Positions 1-9,121 of a stretch of 64,000 bases of DNA are shown one piece after another; within the stretch, counting starts at the first letter, position 1, and the number at the start of each line of letters is the position of its first letter. The notes under the pieces are model-generated. The model saw only the letters and a program-made list of their open reading frames with translations, had not been told where the DNA came from and ran no database searches. Location of the stretch: assembly GCA_003058495.1 (NCBI GenBank), contig QBVC01000028.1:40571-104570 (forward strand), in the 5' to 3' direction. A program made the position numbers and the translations under genes. The DNA is from a gamma proteobacterium symbiont of Ctena orbiculata. Its GTDB lineage: Bacteria; Pseudomonadota; Gammaproteobacteria; Chromatiales; Chromatiaceae.

Positions 1-82
1 TTACGGATCGGTAATGACCGTTACCGCCGGCTTTGGTCTGGTCGCGGTCTCCCATGTGCTGAAGCGTCTATCCGCAGCCTAG
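1..82 (+). CDS. C-terminal end of a truncated upstream gene, unidentified
   Basis: An open frame enters from the left edge and stops at TAG 80-82. The visible 26 residues end in LKRLSAA and contain a moderately hydrophobic stretch rich in Gly, Val and Ala before a basic tail. This resembles the last transmembrane segment and cytoplasmic tail of an inner-membrane protein such as a transporter. Too little is present to name a family, so the membrane assignment is inference only. It converges on the methyltransferase gene that ends at 132. Confidence 0.45.
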   Translation, partial: YGSVMTVTAGFGLVAVSHVLKRLSAA

Positions 83-131
83 CCGGGCTTTTGGTCGTCG
101 CTTCTCCGATTGGTATTAAATCACGACTGAA

Positions 132-722
132 TCAAGCATTGACTGCCAAAGCAACGGTATAGCTTCTGCCCTGTTTCAGCTTCTCATAGTTGCCGAAAAT
201 CTCATTCAGATTCCGCTTCATGTACTGCCTTAAGCCATTGATGGTCACGACATAGAGCCTGCCTCCCGGATTGAGGCGCTGCTTGGCGTCATGCAGAATC
301 AGAGAGAGCATCTCCTTGCCCACCTTGGCGGGGATATTGGATGCGACTACATCGAAGCGCAGAGCCGGATCGATGTGATCGAACCCGTTGCTCAGCATGG
401 CTTTGGCGTTGCGCACCTGGTTGCGTTCCGCATTGGCATTGCTGTAGTCGACGGCCATGAAATCCTTGTCGACCATCAGCGTGTTGCCCTGGGGAGAGCG
501 TCTGGCCATGAACAGGCCTATGGGGCCGTAGCCGCACCCAAGGTCGAGGCAGTTGTCAGTGGGGGTGATCAGCAAATGCTCCACCAGAAGCCTGGTTCCC
601 TCATCGATTTCACGCGGCGAGAAGATGCCCCAGGTGGTATGGAACCGCAGATGTTCACCGGCCAGCTTGTCGCTGAAGACGATGTCCTGGCGGAGCCTGT
701 TGAGTTTCTCTTTGGTCAGCAT
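132..722 (-). CDS. Class I SAM-dependent methyltransferase, RsmC/RlmG-like small domain
   Basis: A 196-residue protein with the SAM-binding glycine-rich motif LDLGCGYGPIG at residues 59-69 and an acidic motif (VDKD, about 84-87) after the second strand. The catalytic loop, NPPF/Y in rRNA guanine-N2 methyltransferases, is SNIPAK at 128-133, a variant seen in small stand-alone MTS-domain proteins. It is much shorter than RsmC (about 340 residues) because the N-terminal duplicated domain is absent. A nucleic-acid or small-molecule target is likely, but the substrate cannot be read from sequence. It lies downstream of the DsbA-like gene on the same strand with a 53-nt gap. No strong ribosome binding site precedes the ATG. 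Confidence 0.8.
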   Translation of the reverse strand: MLTKEKLNRLRQDIVFSDKLAGEHLRFHTTWGIFSPREIDEGTRLLVEHLLITPTDNCLDLGCGYGPIGLFMARRSPQGNTLMVDKDFMAVDYSNANAERNQVRNAKAMLSNGFDHIDPALRFDVVASNIPAKVGKEMLSLILHDAKQRLNPGGRLYVVTINGLRQYMKRNLNEIFGNYEKLKQGRSYTVALAVNA

Positions 723-775
723 GGAGGCGGAGTTTTACCCGGGGCCGGGATTAAGTCAATCCCGGAGGCTGAATA

Positions 776-1396
776 TCAGGCATCCAGGATGTTGTGAATC
801 TGTTCCAGCATCGGCTCCGGGCTTAGATAATCCACTGCCACTGGCCACATACCCTGACCAAGCTGAAGTACCAGGCCGGGGAAGCTGCGCACTCCCAGAC
901 GCAGCGTTTCGGCGATTTCCGATTCGAGTGCCTGCTGGGTTGAATGGTGATTGAGTAATTCGCTGAAGCGCTGTTGATCCAGGCCAATCTCGCGTGCGAT
1001 TTCGCCAAGCGTTGAGTCGTCCGAGGGATTTCTCGCCTCCAGATAGTAGGCTTGTTGAATCGCAAGTATCATCATTACTTCAGCGTCGGGATTCAGGATT
1101 CTGGCGGCGATGACCGCACGACAGGCGGGGTAGGTCGATCTTCTCGGCGTATTGCGTGACCAGAAATCGAAGTTAAAGCGTGTATTCGGTATTCTTCTCT
1201 CTATCTCACGCCATGTGGCCTGTATTCTGATGCGCATCTCATCCGGCATCGGAGAACTACTGTCAGCGGCCAGACCACCCAGCAGACGGCTGCATGAGAG
1301 AGCGCTGGGCAAGGCTGCCAGGAGCGCCTCGAGTGTCGGCCGAAATCCCCAACACCAACTGCACATAGGGTCATGAATGTAATAGAGACGGGGCAT
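776..1396 (-). CDS. DsbA-family thioredoxin-fold protein (FrnE-like)
   Basis: A 206-residue protein with no signal peptide. A CSWC redox motif sits at residues 12-15, directly after the first strand (LYYIHDPM), the hallmark of cytoplasmic DsbA/FrnE-like proteins. The middle is helical, as expected for the DsbA insertion, and a cis-proline-type loop (SFPGLVL, about 165-171) follows. Lack of an export signal argues for a cytoplasmic dithiol-disulfide role or a relative of 2-hydroxychromene-2-carboxylate isomerase, rather than periplasmic disulfide formation. The start at CAT 1394-1396 has no clear Shine-Dalgarno. It shares a divergent upstream region with the small membrane protein at 1545. Confidence 0.8.
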   Translation of the reverse strand: MPRLYYIHDPMCSWCWGFRPTLEALLAALPSALSCSRLLGGLAADSSSPMPDEMRIRIQATWREIERRIPNTRFNFDFWSRNTPRRSTYPACRAVIAARILNPDAEVMMILAIQQAYYLEARNPSDDSTLGEIAREIGLDQQRFSELLNHHSTQQALESEIAETLRLGVRSFPGLVLQLGQGMWPVAVDYLSPEPMLEQIHNILDA

Positions 1397-1544
1397 GCGA
1401 TGTGTCTGTTTTGTGCCATATACAGATGTGATATAAGAGTATATCCGAATCGGGATCAGTCATCGCAGATAGAAAAACATAGCCTTTTGATGGTCTTTAG
1501 CGGTCAAGCCGGCTATGCGTATCCACTGCAATACAGAGGTTTAA

Positions 1545-1727
1545 TTGAAGTCCGCACTGCTTGGAAAAATCGCTTTCTGGTTGATCGTCATCGGTGCAGC
1601 GGCGTTGCTGACGCCCCAACCCGCATGGCCAGAGTGGCTGGCGCGCATGGTTTTGTCGACCGGCGTCGCCCTGGGGGTGACCACGCTCGGTCTGTCCTTA
1701 TGGCAAAAACGTGGCGGGAAGCGGTGA
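1545..1727 (+). CDS. Small two-helix membrane protein, unknown function
   Basis: A 60-residue frame starting with TTG at 1545, with AGAGGT at 1535-1540 immediately upstream as ribosome binding site. Two hydrophobic segments (about residues 8-25 and 34-52) are separated by a Pro/Trp-rich turn (PQPAWPEW), and the tail is basic (WQKRGGKR). This is the typical layout of a small inner-membrane hairpin protein with both ends in the cytoplasm. No family is recognised. It converges with the chemoreceptor gene, whose stop is at 1763. The alternative longer frame through the same DNA is not hydrophobic and lacks a ribosome binding site. Confidence 0.5.
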   Translation: MKSALLGKIAFWLIVIGAAALLTPQPAWPEWLARMVLSTGVALGVTTLGLSLWQKRGGKR

Positions 1728-1762
1728 CCCAACTGCCGGCCTCAGCGATGATCGGCGGGTGC

Positions 1763-4147
1763 TCAGGCGTTTCCGGCTATTTGATTTTCCACATGGTTTA
1801 GCAGCCCGATGATCTCTCCCGATAGAGGCTCGATCTCATTGTAGAGCTGCTCGGCTCTGTCGCTGCTGCCACTCTCTCTCTGTTCGATAATCTCTTTTAT
1901 CAATGCATGCAGCTGTTGGTGTGGCTGTTCAATCGAGCGAATCTCGGCGATATCGCCGTAACGCTTGAGCGCTTCGGCGTAGTACCATTTACCCAGCGCG
2001 CAATCATGGTGGGAGACCGCTTCCTCCCGGGTGAGAGATTGTTTGCCGTCCAGGAATGAACGCACCCTGGCCTTCCAGGCGAGATGAGCGGATTTGGCTG
2101 AGCTGAAATCGAAGCCGCTGTCGCCGGAAAATTTAAACTGCCGGACAACGCTTTGCAGTTCAGAGGCGAGGGTGCCTAAATCGTCGGCGGTATTTGAGGT
2201 ATCCTTCGCCCTCTGCGAGGTCTGCCTGCTGTTTTCGACGATACTGGCGATATTCCGGTTGATCTCGTCAGCAACCGTGCACTGTTGTTCCGCCGCGGTG
2301 GCGATCTGGGTGTTCATGTTGTTGATGGTGTCAATCGCATTGCTGATTTCGCTGAGTGACTTCAATGTGCCGGTCGCCTTCAATACGCCACTGTCCACCT
2401 TTTCTCTGCCGGCGGCCATCACAGCGACTGCCTGCTGGGTGCCGCTCTGCAGCGCCTGTATCATCGATTCGATCTCCCCGGTCGATTGGTGGGTGCGGTT
2501 GGCCAGGCTTCGAACCTCATCGGCAACAACCGCAAAACCACGCCCCTGTTCGCCTGCTCTGGCGGCTTCGATGGCGGCGTTGAGGGCGAGGAGATTGGTC
2601 TGTTCAGCGATGCTTTTGATAACGTCAAGCACCGATCCTATGCGTACGCTCTCCTGCTCCACGCCGAGAATCGATTTTTCCGCAAGTTCCACCTCATTCG
2701 CCAGTTCCTGAATCGCCTCCGTCGTCTGTTTGACTATTTTACAGCCGGTCTGCGCCTCATCAGATGCCGACCTGGTTGCCTGTTCGGCGACTGAAGCATT
2801 TTTTGCGACGTCCGAGATACAGCTCGCCATCTGGCTCATTGCTGTTGCAACCTGGTCCGTTTCGTTCTCCTGGCTCTGAATACGGCGACTGATCTGTCCC
2901 GTGTTTTCCGATGTTAGCGCAACGCCACGAATCACAGATTCGGTTGAATGCGCGGTTTGCTGTATCAGCTTGCGTATCTTGGCGACAAACTGGTTAAAGC
3001 TTTCGGCCAGGAGTCCAAGCTCATCCTCTCCCTTCTTGTCCAGCTGTCTCATCAGGTCGCCGTCACCATTGGCGATATCCTGCATGGTTTTGACTGCATC
3101 CTGGATGGGGTTGAAGATAAGGCGTGTAATCAACCAGCTGATCAGCAGTCCGGTGATAAGGCCAAAAGCCAACAGGCTGACCACGAGTCTGGTGGTGGAG
3201 CTCGCATCATCGATTAATCCTTGACTGGTATCATTAATCGTTGCTTCATGATGACTCACGAGCTGATCGACTCCGGTATCGATTTTATCCAGCAGGGCCG
3301 TGATCTGGCTGCGCACCAGCCATGCATCGCTGCGCCACTGCTCACTGCCGTGTATCGCCCGGAGTTTTTTGTAATGCTGATCAAACAGCCCCAGGTTGTC
3401 CGAGAACTGCTCGATAGAGTCGGCCTGATCCAGCGTCAGCAGGTCGCTCTTCGCATTGATTTCGTCGAGTACGGATTTCGCTCTCTCCAGGTAGAGGTCG
3501 AGGTCGCTTAGATTGGAGTTGTTGCGAAAAGCCAGGTAGCCGCGGATACCGTTCATAATGTTGCTCCATGCATACCTAAGCTCGGTAAGATGGCTCAAGA
3601 TCCGTTTTCGTTCCTCGTCGGCATCCTCTTCCATCTCGGATATGATCATCTGCGACGTCAGTTGCAGCTGATTGCGACTGATCGGGTTGATATGTTCATT
3701 GGCGTAGGCAATCCCCGGGAAATTACCCTCATTCGTCGCCGTTTTTTTCAGCAGGGCATCAACAGACTGTTCGAACTGTTTCAAATCGAGACTCAGCCGT
3801 TTCAGCAGTTGTGACGAACTGGCATCCTCGACCTCGACGCTTTTTGTTATCAGTGACTCGAGTATGTACTTGGTATGGTTCTTTTGGCTGGAGTAATTCT
3901 CCAAATGAGCCGCCTCCCTGGTCAGCAAATAGAAACCCAGGGAACCGGTTGACTGCTTCAAGCTGTTGGCGAGGTCCTTCGTCAACATCAGTCGCGGCTG
4001 GTCCTGGTGAACCACCTCGTTCACGCTCTGCTCTACATTATTCAGGCTGATGAGCGTGAAAATGGACGATATGGTAAGTACGCAGAGGATCAGCCCGAAT
4101 CCGAACCACTGCTTTGTGCGAATCGATACGTTATGCATCATTGACAT
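1763..4147 (-). CDS. Methyl-accepting chemotaxis protein with C-terminal CZB domain
   Basis: A 794-residue transmembrane chemoreceptor. A first membrane helix lies near residues 13-33, followed by a helical periplasmic ligand-binding region, then a second helix near 318-340, a HAMP domain and a long cytoplasmic coiled coil. The conserved signalling tip is visible as [18 protein letters not shown] near residue 525. After the coiled coil, residues from about 690 form a chemoreceptor zinc-binding (CZB) domain with [11 protein letters not shown] and a later HxxLH, the His/Cys zinc ligands that in other CZB receptors sense oxidants or zinc. No che genes are nearby, so it is an orphan receptor feeding a remote array. 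A weak ribosome binding site (AGGGA) precedes a cluster of ATG codons at 4147. Confidence 0.92.
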   Translation of the reverse strand: MSMMHNVSIRTKQWFGFGLILCVLTISSIFTLISLNNVEQSVNEVVHQDQPRLMLTKDLANSLKQSTGSLGFYLLTREAAHLENYSSQKNHTKYILESLITKSVEVEDASSSQLLKRLSLDLKQFEQSVDALLKKTATNEGNFPGIAYANEHINPISRNQLQLTSQMIISEMEEDADEERKRILSHLTELRYAWSNIMNGIRGYLAFRNNSNLSDLDLYLERAKSVLDEINAKSDLLTLDQADSIEQFSDNLGLFDQHYKKLRAIHGSEQWRSDAWLVRSQITALLDKIDTGVDQLVSHHEATINDTSQGLIDDASSTTRLVVSLLAFGLITGLLISWLITRLIFNPIQDAVKTMQDIANGDGDLMRQLDKKGEDELGLLAESFNQFVAKIRKLIQQTAHSTESVIRGVALTSENTGQISRRIQSQENETDQVATAMSQMASCISDVAKNASVAEQATRSASDEAQTGCKIVKQTTEAIQELANEVELAEKSILGVEQESVRIGSVLDVIKSIAEQTNLLALNAAIEAARAGEQGRGFAVVADEVRSLANRTHQSTGEIESMIQALQSGTQQAVAVMAAGREKVDSGVLKATGTLKSLSEISNAIDTINNMNTQIATAAEQQCTVADEINRNIASIVENSRQTSQRAKDTSNTADDLGTLASELQSVVRQFKFSGDSGFDFSSAKSAHLAWKARVRSFLDGKQSLTREEAVSHHDCALGKWYYAEALKRYGDIAEIRSIEQPHQQLHALIKEIIEQRESGSSDRAEQLYNEIEPLSGEIIGLLNHVENQIAGNA

Positions 4148-4400
4148 TATCGTTTCCCTGATATGGATGTTCCATATCCGTTTCCCTTGCGTCGTTTTTT
4201 ATTTATTCGCAAGTGCCGTGAATCTATGCCCACAAGCCACCTGTGAACGAGTCGTTGTAATTGTTGGGGTTTTTAATGGTGTATTGTTGAAACCCCTTCT
4301 TCTCTCTATCTGCAGGACTTATCGTCGTGGATGTGTAAAACTTTAACCCAGCAAGACCCTGGGAGTCGTTCCCTGGGGATTGGTTGAGATGTGAAAAAAA

Positions 4401-4414
4401 ATGATTCAGATCAT
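4401..4414. promoter_or_regulatory. Candidate FNR-type palindrome upstream of TlpA gene
   Basis: ATGATTCAGATCAT is a perfect inverted repeat differing from the FNR consensus TTGAT-N4-ATCAA only at the two outer bases. It lies about 115 nt before the TlpA start, in the 380-nt divergent region shared with the chemoreceptor. The rest of 4148-4528 holds no gene that I can see. Oxygen-dependent control of the thioredoxin gene would fit, but this is a single-motif inference. Confidence 0.4.
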
Positions 4415-4528
4415 TAGCCTACAGAACCTTTTCAAACGGATACTGACGACACCGAGAGGAACGGCGTTCGGCAGATCAGCAGCGCTGCCGCTCGATCGAT
4501 CACACCTGTGCAGGCAGTAAACAACTGG

Positions 4529-5059
4529 ATGACGCACTCAACACGACCGGATTATCTCGACTACCTGAAGGCAGTGATCATCGTCGCCTTGACGGCTTCC
4601 GGCCCGGTGAGCGCCGGCTGGCTCGAGGCCGTCACCCCTGTTCAGCGGGCGCCCAGCCTTAAACTCGAGGATTTGGCGGGGGTGAAATACGAGCTGAAGG
4701 GACTCAAGGGTAAGACTGTCCTGGTCAACTTCTGGACCACCTGGTGTCCGCCCTGCATTGAAGAGATGCCGTCGTTGATCGGCTTGAACAGGGAGATGGA
4801 GCAGGGTGGTTTTGTCATTCTTGCGGTCAATGTCGAGGAGAGGAAAAGACGAGTCGGCAACTTCGCGTCCCGCTTAAAACTGACCTTTCCGGTGCTCCTC
4901 GATCCTGGACGCGAGGCGGGAGATACCTGGGAGGTAAAGGTCTTTCCCAGCAGTTTTCTGGTCGATCCAGAGGGACGCCTACGCTATCGAGCGATTGGCC
5001 CAATCGACTGGAACAGCGACGAAGTCATCTCGATTATTCGTCGGCTTGCGGTGGAGTAG
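4529..5059 (+). CDS. TlpA/ResA-type membrane-anchored thioredoxin
   Basis: A 176-residue protein from the ATG at 4529; an in-frame GTG at 4508 would add seven residues and neither has a good ribosome binding site. An N-terminal hydrophobic segment (about 13-30) serves as signal or anchor. The thioredoxin domain carries FWTTWCPPC at 68-76, with redox Cys73 and Cys76, followed by EEMPSL as in TlpA/ResA/CcmG proteins. The cis-Pro region VFPSSFLVD is near 140. Members of this family reduce cysteines in the periplasm, including those of apocytochrome c before haem attachment. The next gene on this strand encodes a nine-haem cytochrome, so a maturation role is a reasonable inference. Confidence 0.88.
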   Translation: MTHSTRPDYLDYLKAVIIVALTASGPVSAGWLEAVTPVQRAPSLKLEDLAGVKYELKGLKGKTVLVNFWTTWCPPCIEEMPSLIGLNREMEQGGFVILAVNVEERKRRVGNFASRLKLTFPVLLDPGREAGDTWEVKVFPSSFLVDPEGRLRYRAIGPIDWNSDEVISIIRRLAVE

Positions 5060-5209
5060 GGGCTTAACCAGTTTACAGTTTGTGTGAGGAGGTGAACCTT
5101 CTGTTCCGCGGGCTGACCATGAGCTGGATCACACCTTTTGAATCTTCCTAGTACTTTATTTCCTATGTGACTTTTTTCTTAAGTCTCTTTTAAGTTTGTT
5201 TTGCTAGCT

Positions 5210-5251
5210 TTTGGGACAGCCTGCCCAAATATAGACGACAAATCGTCGTCT
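5210..5251. promoter_or_regulatory. Two inverted repeats in the AT-rich leader of the cytochrome gene
   Basis: The 346-nt gap 5060-5405 holds no gene. It is strongly AT-rich and contains two inverted repeats: TTTGGG (5210-5215) with CCCAAA (5224-5229), and AGACGAC (5233-5239) with GTCGTCT (5245-5251) around a 5-nt loop. Neither is followed by a T-tract, so they are better read as operators or leader-RNA hairpins than as terminators. A long A-rich stretch follows up to the ribosome binding site at 5392. Function is not assigned. Confidence 0.35.
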
Positions 5252-5405
5252 TAGAAATGGCTAAAAAATAAAAAAATACAGTAAAAACAATAAGTAAGTA
5301 AAACAATATATAAGTAGGTTTAAGGTGGGGAGACAATCACGCCCATTCAGCTTGGGTGTCGTCCTACAAACCAAAAACCAATGGGCTGCGTGGAGGTGTC
5401 CGGAT

Positions 5406-8400
5406 ATGAAGCAATCTCTGTTTCTACTAAAAAAATCTCATGGCCTAGCAATAGCTTCGATTATCTTCATCTTCACACTGGCTTTCGCCACGGGCGGTGC
5501 CTGGGCGAGTAGTGATGATGAGGAGGAGTATCGCTACGAAAAAGAAGAAGGCAGTAGTGATAGCGGAAATAAAGAGGAGAGTGAAGACCACAAAGGTGGT
5601 GATAGTTCCCAAGATGAGGGTTCTGCAGACAGCGATTCAGTTGGCGGCGGCGGCAGTGGTCTGGCGCTGGCGCCGAAGAATACCTTCAATATCATGATGA
5701 ACTATGAACTCGGTATGCACTGCACCGGATTCGAGTTCGCCTACTGCTGTGTATTGCCTCCCTACAATTCGATCCTCGCCCAGGTTGTGAAGACCCAACA
5801 GAGCGGTGCGGGTGAGAATGCCTTTGCGCGCCTGCTGGAGGGCGATCCCAACGTGGGCCTGGATGCCCTGGGCCGCCAGACCGTGTTGCGGGATCATGAT
5901 CTCGATGAGAATGGAAACTTCCAGAGATATGTCATCGAGTATTGGCATGAGGCACAGCCCCGGGAAGAGGCGCCAAGAGTCGTGACTCAGACCTCGAGAA
6001 TGATCAGCGCCGTCGAGGGCAACTCCCTGTTGATGTGGAACACCATCGCCGATTCCGCCGTTGTCGATGGAAACGGTGCCCTGGTGCTGTCCGGAGAGGG
6101 GGGGAATCCCAGGCTCTACGACGATCCCGATGGCGCCAATGTCAAGGGTGTGATGCTGGGCGACGGCGATTTCGACGATCCCACCGACGATTACTGGAAC
6201 GCGGTCTGGAACCACCTCTACATCTATGCCGATCTGGAAGGCGCGAATCCGGAGAATACATCGCTGGAAGGCAAGAAAATCAGACTCGGCGTGACCGGCC
6301 ATATCGAGTACCCGGACGATTGCGGCGCCGGCCTCCACCCGATGGGACCGGTCTCCCACCCGGATGGCCTGCCGACCAACCCGGCTGTGCCGAACGATTG
6401 CGGTGGTGCGTCCAACGGTAATGTGCTGACCTTCTCCGGCGAACATGGCACCGTGGTCTACACCCAGATGAAGGTGCTGGAGAACCTGCCGATCACCCTG
6501 ACCTCGCCGCGCATCTGGGAGGCCCTGGGCCTGCCGTTGACGCCATTCGAGGACTCCATCAATTTCTTTGCCAATCCGGGTGCGATGTATGAGGAGAGCG
6601 TACGACCCTTCGTGGCGATGAAGGCAAGGCTGCGCCACTATGATGAAAACGCCTACGGCGGCATGGGAGAGCCGGTTACCCAGAACGGCGTGCCGGTGGA
6701 GGGCTTCGGCACCGCGCCGATCGATATTCCCAACTGCGAGCGCTGCCACTCCGAGGTGGATACCACCAACTCGCCCCATCGGACGGGGGACGAGGTCTGG
6801 TCCATGGTCAAGCAGGAGTACGATTTCTGGATGGGCTACTACGGCATCATCGAGGGTGAGGAGTCCGACTGGTACCCGCGACTCAAGAGTGCGGCCATCA
6901 GTATCCTCGGTCTGCATGACCAGAACCACGGCACCGGTTTTCTGGACAACTATCCGGCCTGCACCACAGCCGAGGAGTGCGATGCCTATGCCGCTGATCT
7001 GTCTGCGCAAAACGGTCGTCCCATCTTTGCCCAGAGCACCCGTATCGGGGAGGCGACCGTACTCTGCCAACGCTGTCATGCGGACAATGTGATCGCCCAG
7101 GTCAAATCGGCCAGCTTCATGGATGAGGAGGGCGTGGACAGGGTGATTCTACCCATGTCCGAGGCGATTCATCAGACCCATCGCGGTGCGGGAGAGGGCG
7201 GTCCTATCGCGTTCACCGACAGCTTCGGTCGATTCGGCGGCTGCCAGGGTTGTCATCCCGCCCATCGCTCCAACGGCGACATGGCGGGCTATCCGATCAC
7301 CGAAGAGGGTGACAACTTCTACGCCGATACGGATAATCGGCTGGGCGCCGGGGGCTGTTTCGTCGGGCGTGATGTACACTCCAACCCCTTCAAGGATATC
7401 GACGGCGCCGGCACCCCTGAGCACCTGACCGCGGTCGGCGAGTGGCTGCGGGTCAACGTCTCACAGAACCAGGCCGGCTACGCGGATAGCGATCGCGACA
7501 ACCGGGGCATCTGGTGCACCAACTGCCACAACCAGTTGAGCCAGGAGATCTGGAAGCGCGAGAACATGGTGAGCCTGATCAAGGGTGAGCCTGGTCAGGA
7601 TGCCACCGGCCAGGATGCCGTCAACATCCGTGCCCTCGGGTCGCTGGGTGAGATCGCCGATGCCTTGGATGTCAGCCTGGAACAGGCCGAGAGCTGGCTC
7701 GATCCAAGAGACCCGACCGTCTTCCCCACCGCCGACGGCGTGACCCGGGAGACGGAAGAGACCATGGGGATCTGGCGTCGAGACCCGGGGCTCTGCGCCT
7801 ATCTGGGCGGCAGCACCGATCCCGCGCTGGATGCCAAGCTCGCTACCATCGAGGTGGCCGGCGATGTCGGCGCCTGCAGTACCGGGAGCGCGGCATCCGG
7901 TCCCGATTGTGACGGTAACGGCAATGCCGATTTCCAGATCTGCGGCAGCTTCGACGGCGATGGCGACTTCAGTGTCAACATCCTCACCCTCTGCACCACG
8001 GACGATTGCGTGGCTGAGGCGCAGGCGGGTCTGAATGGTTCGATGGCGGCGCCTGTCCCCTTCTCGGCGGCCACCGACGGTCGTGACCACTGGCTCGCCG
8101 CCGGTGAGCCCCACTGCGCCGACTGCCACAAGGCGCCCTATGTGGAGCCGAGCGGACACCAGCCCGGCAACGACCATTCGCCCTTCAACTATCCGCGCAA
8201 GGCGGGCCTGATGCGCTACTCCCGCGGCCACCGGGATATCACCTGCCAGGGCTGTCATGAATCGATCCACGGCCTCTATCCGGTGGCGCCCCATCTCGAG
8301 CAGGGGCCGGGTGTCGACGGTGTGGATTCCACCACCTACGCCCAGGCGGCCTATCTCAACAGCGATGACAGCCATGGCCCGCTGAAGTGCGGTTCCTGCC

Positions 8401-8909
8401 ATATGTACGAGACCCTGACCGACAATCCGGATGCCCAGATACCGGCACGGGTCTGCGAACCGGGCGAGGATGGGGGCAACTGCGATGGCGGCGGCGGCCT
8501 GGCGTTTGACGGGGTCCCGATCACCTCGGATTTTGACGCCGCGGTCAGCTGGGCCCACACCTTTACCGACAACCACGATCCGACCGAGGACTTCTGTCTC
8601 AGCTGTCACGATAACGAGAACGATGATGTCAGCGTCCAGGAAGAAGAGTGGCTGGAGCACGCCATGAAGGGGCGGGTCTCGCGCAAGACCATGGACCAGG
8701 TCGAGGTTGCGTTGGCCGGCGCGGTCTTCGGTTCCGACGATCCGCTCAATACCGTCTGCCAGGGCTGCCATGGAGATGAACGGCAGGAGGTGGCCTGTGA
8801 TGGCGAGGATGGCCGGGAGTGGAAACTCCATCTCTCGGAAGGCCGGGTGTCGGAGAGCGTATGGGAGCATGTATCCACGGATCTAACCGGCTCAACCTGT
8901 GAGTGGTAA
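5406..8909 (+). CDS. Secreted nine-haem c-type cytochrome with acidic linker
   Basis: A 1167-residue protein. The start at ATG 5406 is chosen because GGAGGT (5392-5397) lies 8 nt upstream and a classic signal peptide (MKQSLFLLKK, then a hydrophobic core, ending AWA) begins there; an in-frame upstream GTG at 5325 lacks these. After cleavage comes a low-complexity Asp/Glu/Ser/Gly linker to about residue 80. Nine CxxCH haem sites follow at roughly 443, 553, 613, 703, 903, 946, 994, 1063 and 1117, all in the C-terminal two thirds. The N-terminal domain has cysteines (MHCTGFEF, YCC) but no haem motif. It is probably periplasmic or extracellular and passes electrons to or from an external or outer-membrane partner. 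TlpA lies upstream and a parvulin foldase downstream. The electron acceptor is unknown. Confidence 0.9.
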   Translation: MKQSLFLLKKSHGLAIASIIFIFTLAFATGGAWASSDDEEEYRYEKEEGSSDSGNKEESEDHKGGDSSQDEGSADSDSVGGGGSGLALAPKNTFNIMMNYELGMHCTGFEFAYCCVLPPYNSILAQVVKTQQSGAGENAFARLLEGDPNVGLDALGRQTVLRDHDLDENGNFQRYVIEYWHEAQPREEAPRVVTQTSRMISAVEGNSLLMWNTIADSAVVDGNGALVLSGEGGNPRLYDDPDGANVKGVMLGDGDFDDPTDDYWNAVWNHLYIYADLEGANPENTSLEGKKIRLGVTGHIEYPDDCGAGLHPMGPVSHPDGLPTNPAVPNDCGGASNGNVLTFSGEHGTVVYTQMKVLENLPITLTSPRIWEALGLPLTPFEDSINFFANPGAMYEESVRPFVAMKARLRHYDENAYGGMGEPVTQNGVPVEGFGTAPIDIPNCERCHSEVDTTNSPHRTGDEVWSMVKQEYDFWMGYYGIIEGEESDWYPRLKSAAISILGLHDQNHGTGFLDNYPACTTAEECDAYAADLSAQNGRPIFAQSTRIGEATVLCQRCHADNVIAQVKSASFMDEEGVDRVILPMSEAIHQTHRGAGEGGPIAFTDSFGRFGGCQGCHPAHRSNGDMAGYPITEEGDNFYADTDNRLGAGGCFVGRDVHSNPFKDIDGAGTPEHLTAVGEWLRVNVSQNQAGYADSDRDNRGIWCTNCHNQLSQEIWKRENMVSLIKGEPGQDATGQDAVNIRALGSLGEIADALDVSLEQAESWLDPRDPTVFPTADGVTRETEETMGIWRRDPGLCAYLGGSTDPALDAKLATIEVAGDVGACSTGSAASGPDCDGNGNADFQICGSFDGDGDFSVNILTLCTTDDCVAEAQAGLNGSMAAPVPFSAATDGRDHWLAAGEPHCADCHKAPYVEPSGHQPGNDHSPFNYPRKAGLMRYSRGHRDITCQGCHESIHGLYPVAPHLEQGPGVDGVDSTTYAQAAYLNSDDSHGPLKCGSCHMYETLTDNPDAQIPARVCEPGEDGGNCDGGGGLAFDGVPITSDFDAAVSWAHTFTDNHDPTEDFCLSCHDNENDDVSVQEEEWLEHAMKGRVSRKTMDQVEVALAGAVFGSDDPLNTVCQGCHGDERQEVACDGEDGREWKLHLSEGRVSESVWEHVSTDLTGSTCEW

Positions 8910-8959
8910 CAGGCAACACCCAGTCTGTCGTGCAGGACACTAGACTGGCGGTATTATTG

Positions 8960-8988
8960 GGGAGGGGAAACAGGCTGTTTCCCCTCCC
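8960..8988 (+). terminator. Strong GC hairpin after the cytochrome gene
   Basis: GGGAGGGGAAACA (8960-8972) pairs perfectly with TGTTTCCCCTCCC (8976-8988) around a 3-nt loop, giving a 13-bp stem 50 nt after the cytochrome stop. A downstream T-tract is missing. It may be a weak terminator or a 3'-end stabiliser that lowers expression of the following foldase gene relative to the cytochrome. Confidence 0.5.
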
Positions 8989-9121
8989 TCCCGGTTCTCC
9001 ATCATCATAAATCGCTGTTTAGGGTAACTGTTTCACTCAATCATCATAAACGATAAACCGCGGACCTGCTTCAGCGCCGATGCAGTTGGATGACAGGTTG
9101 AGCAGGCAATCCGGAGGCAAA

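Noticed and set aside
3590..3814. Short plus-strand frames inside the chemoreceptor gene
   Set aside because: They lie wholly antisense to a well-supported gene and have no family features.
5118..5134. CRP-type site (GAGCTGGATCACA) before the cytochrome gene
   Set aside because: Only one half-site fits and the symmetry is poor.
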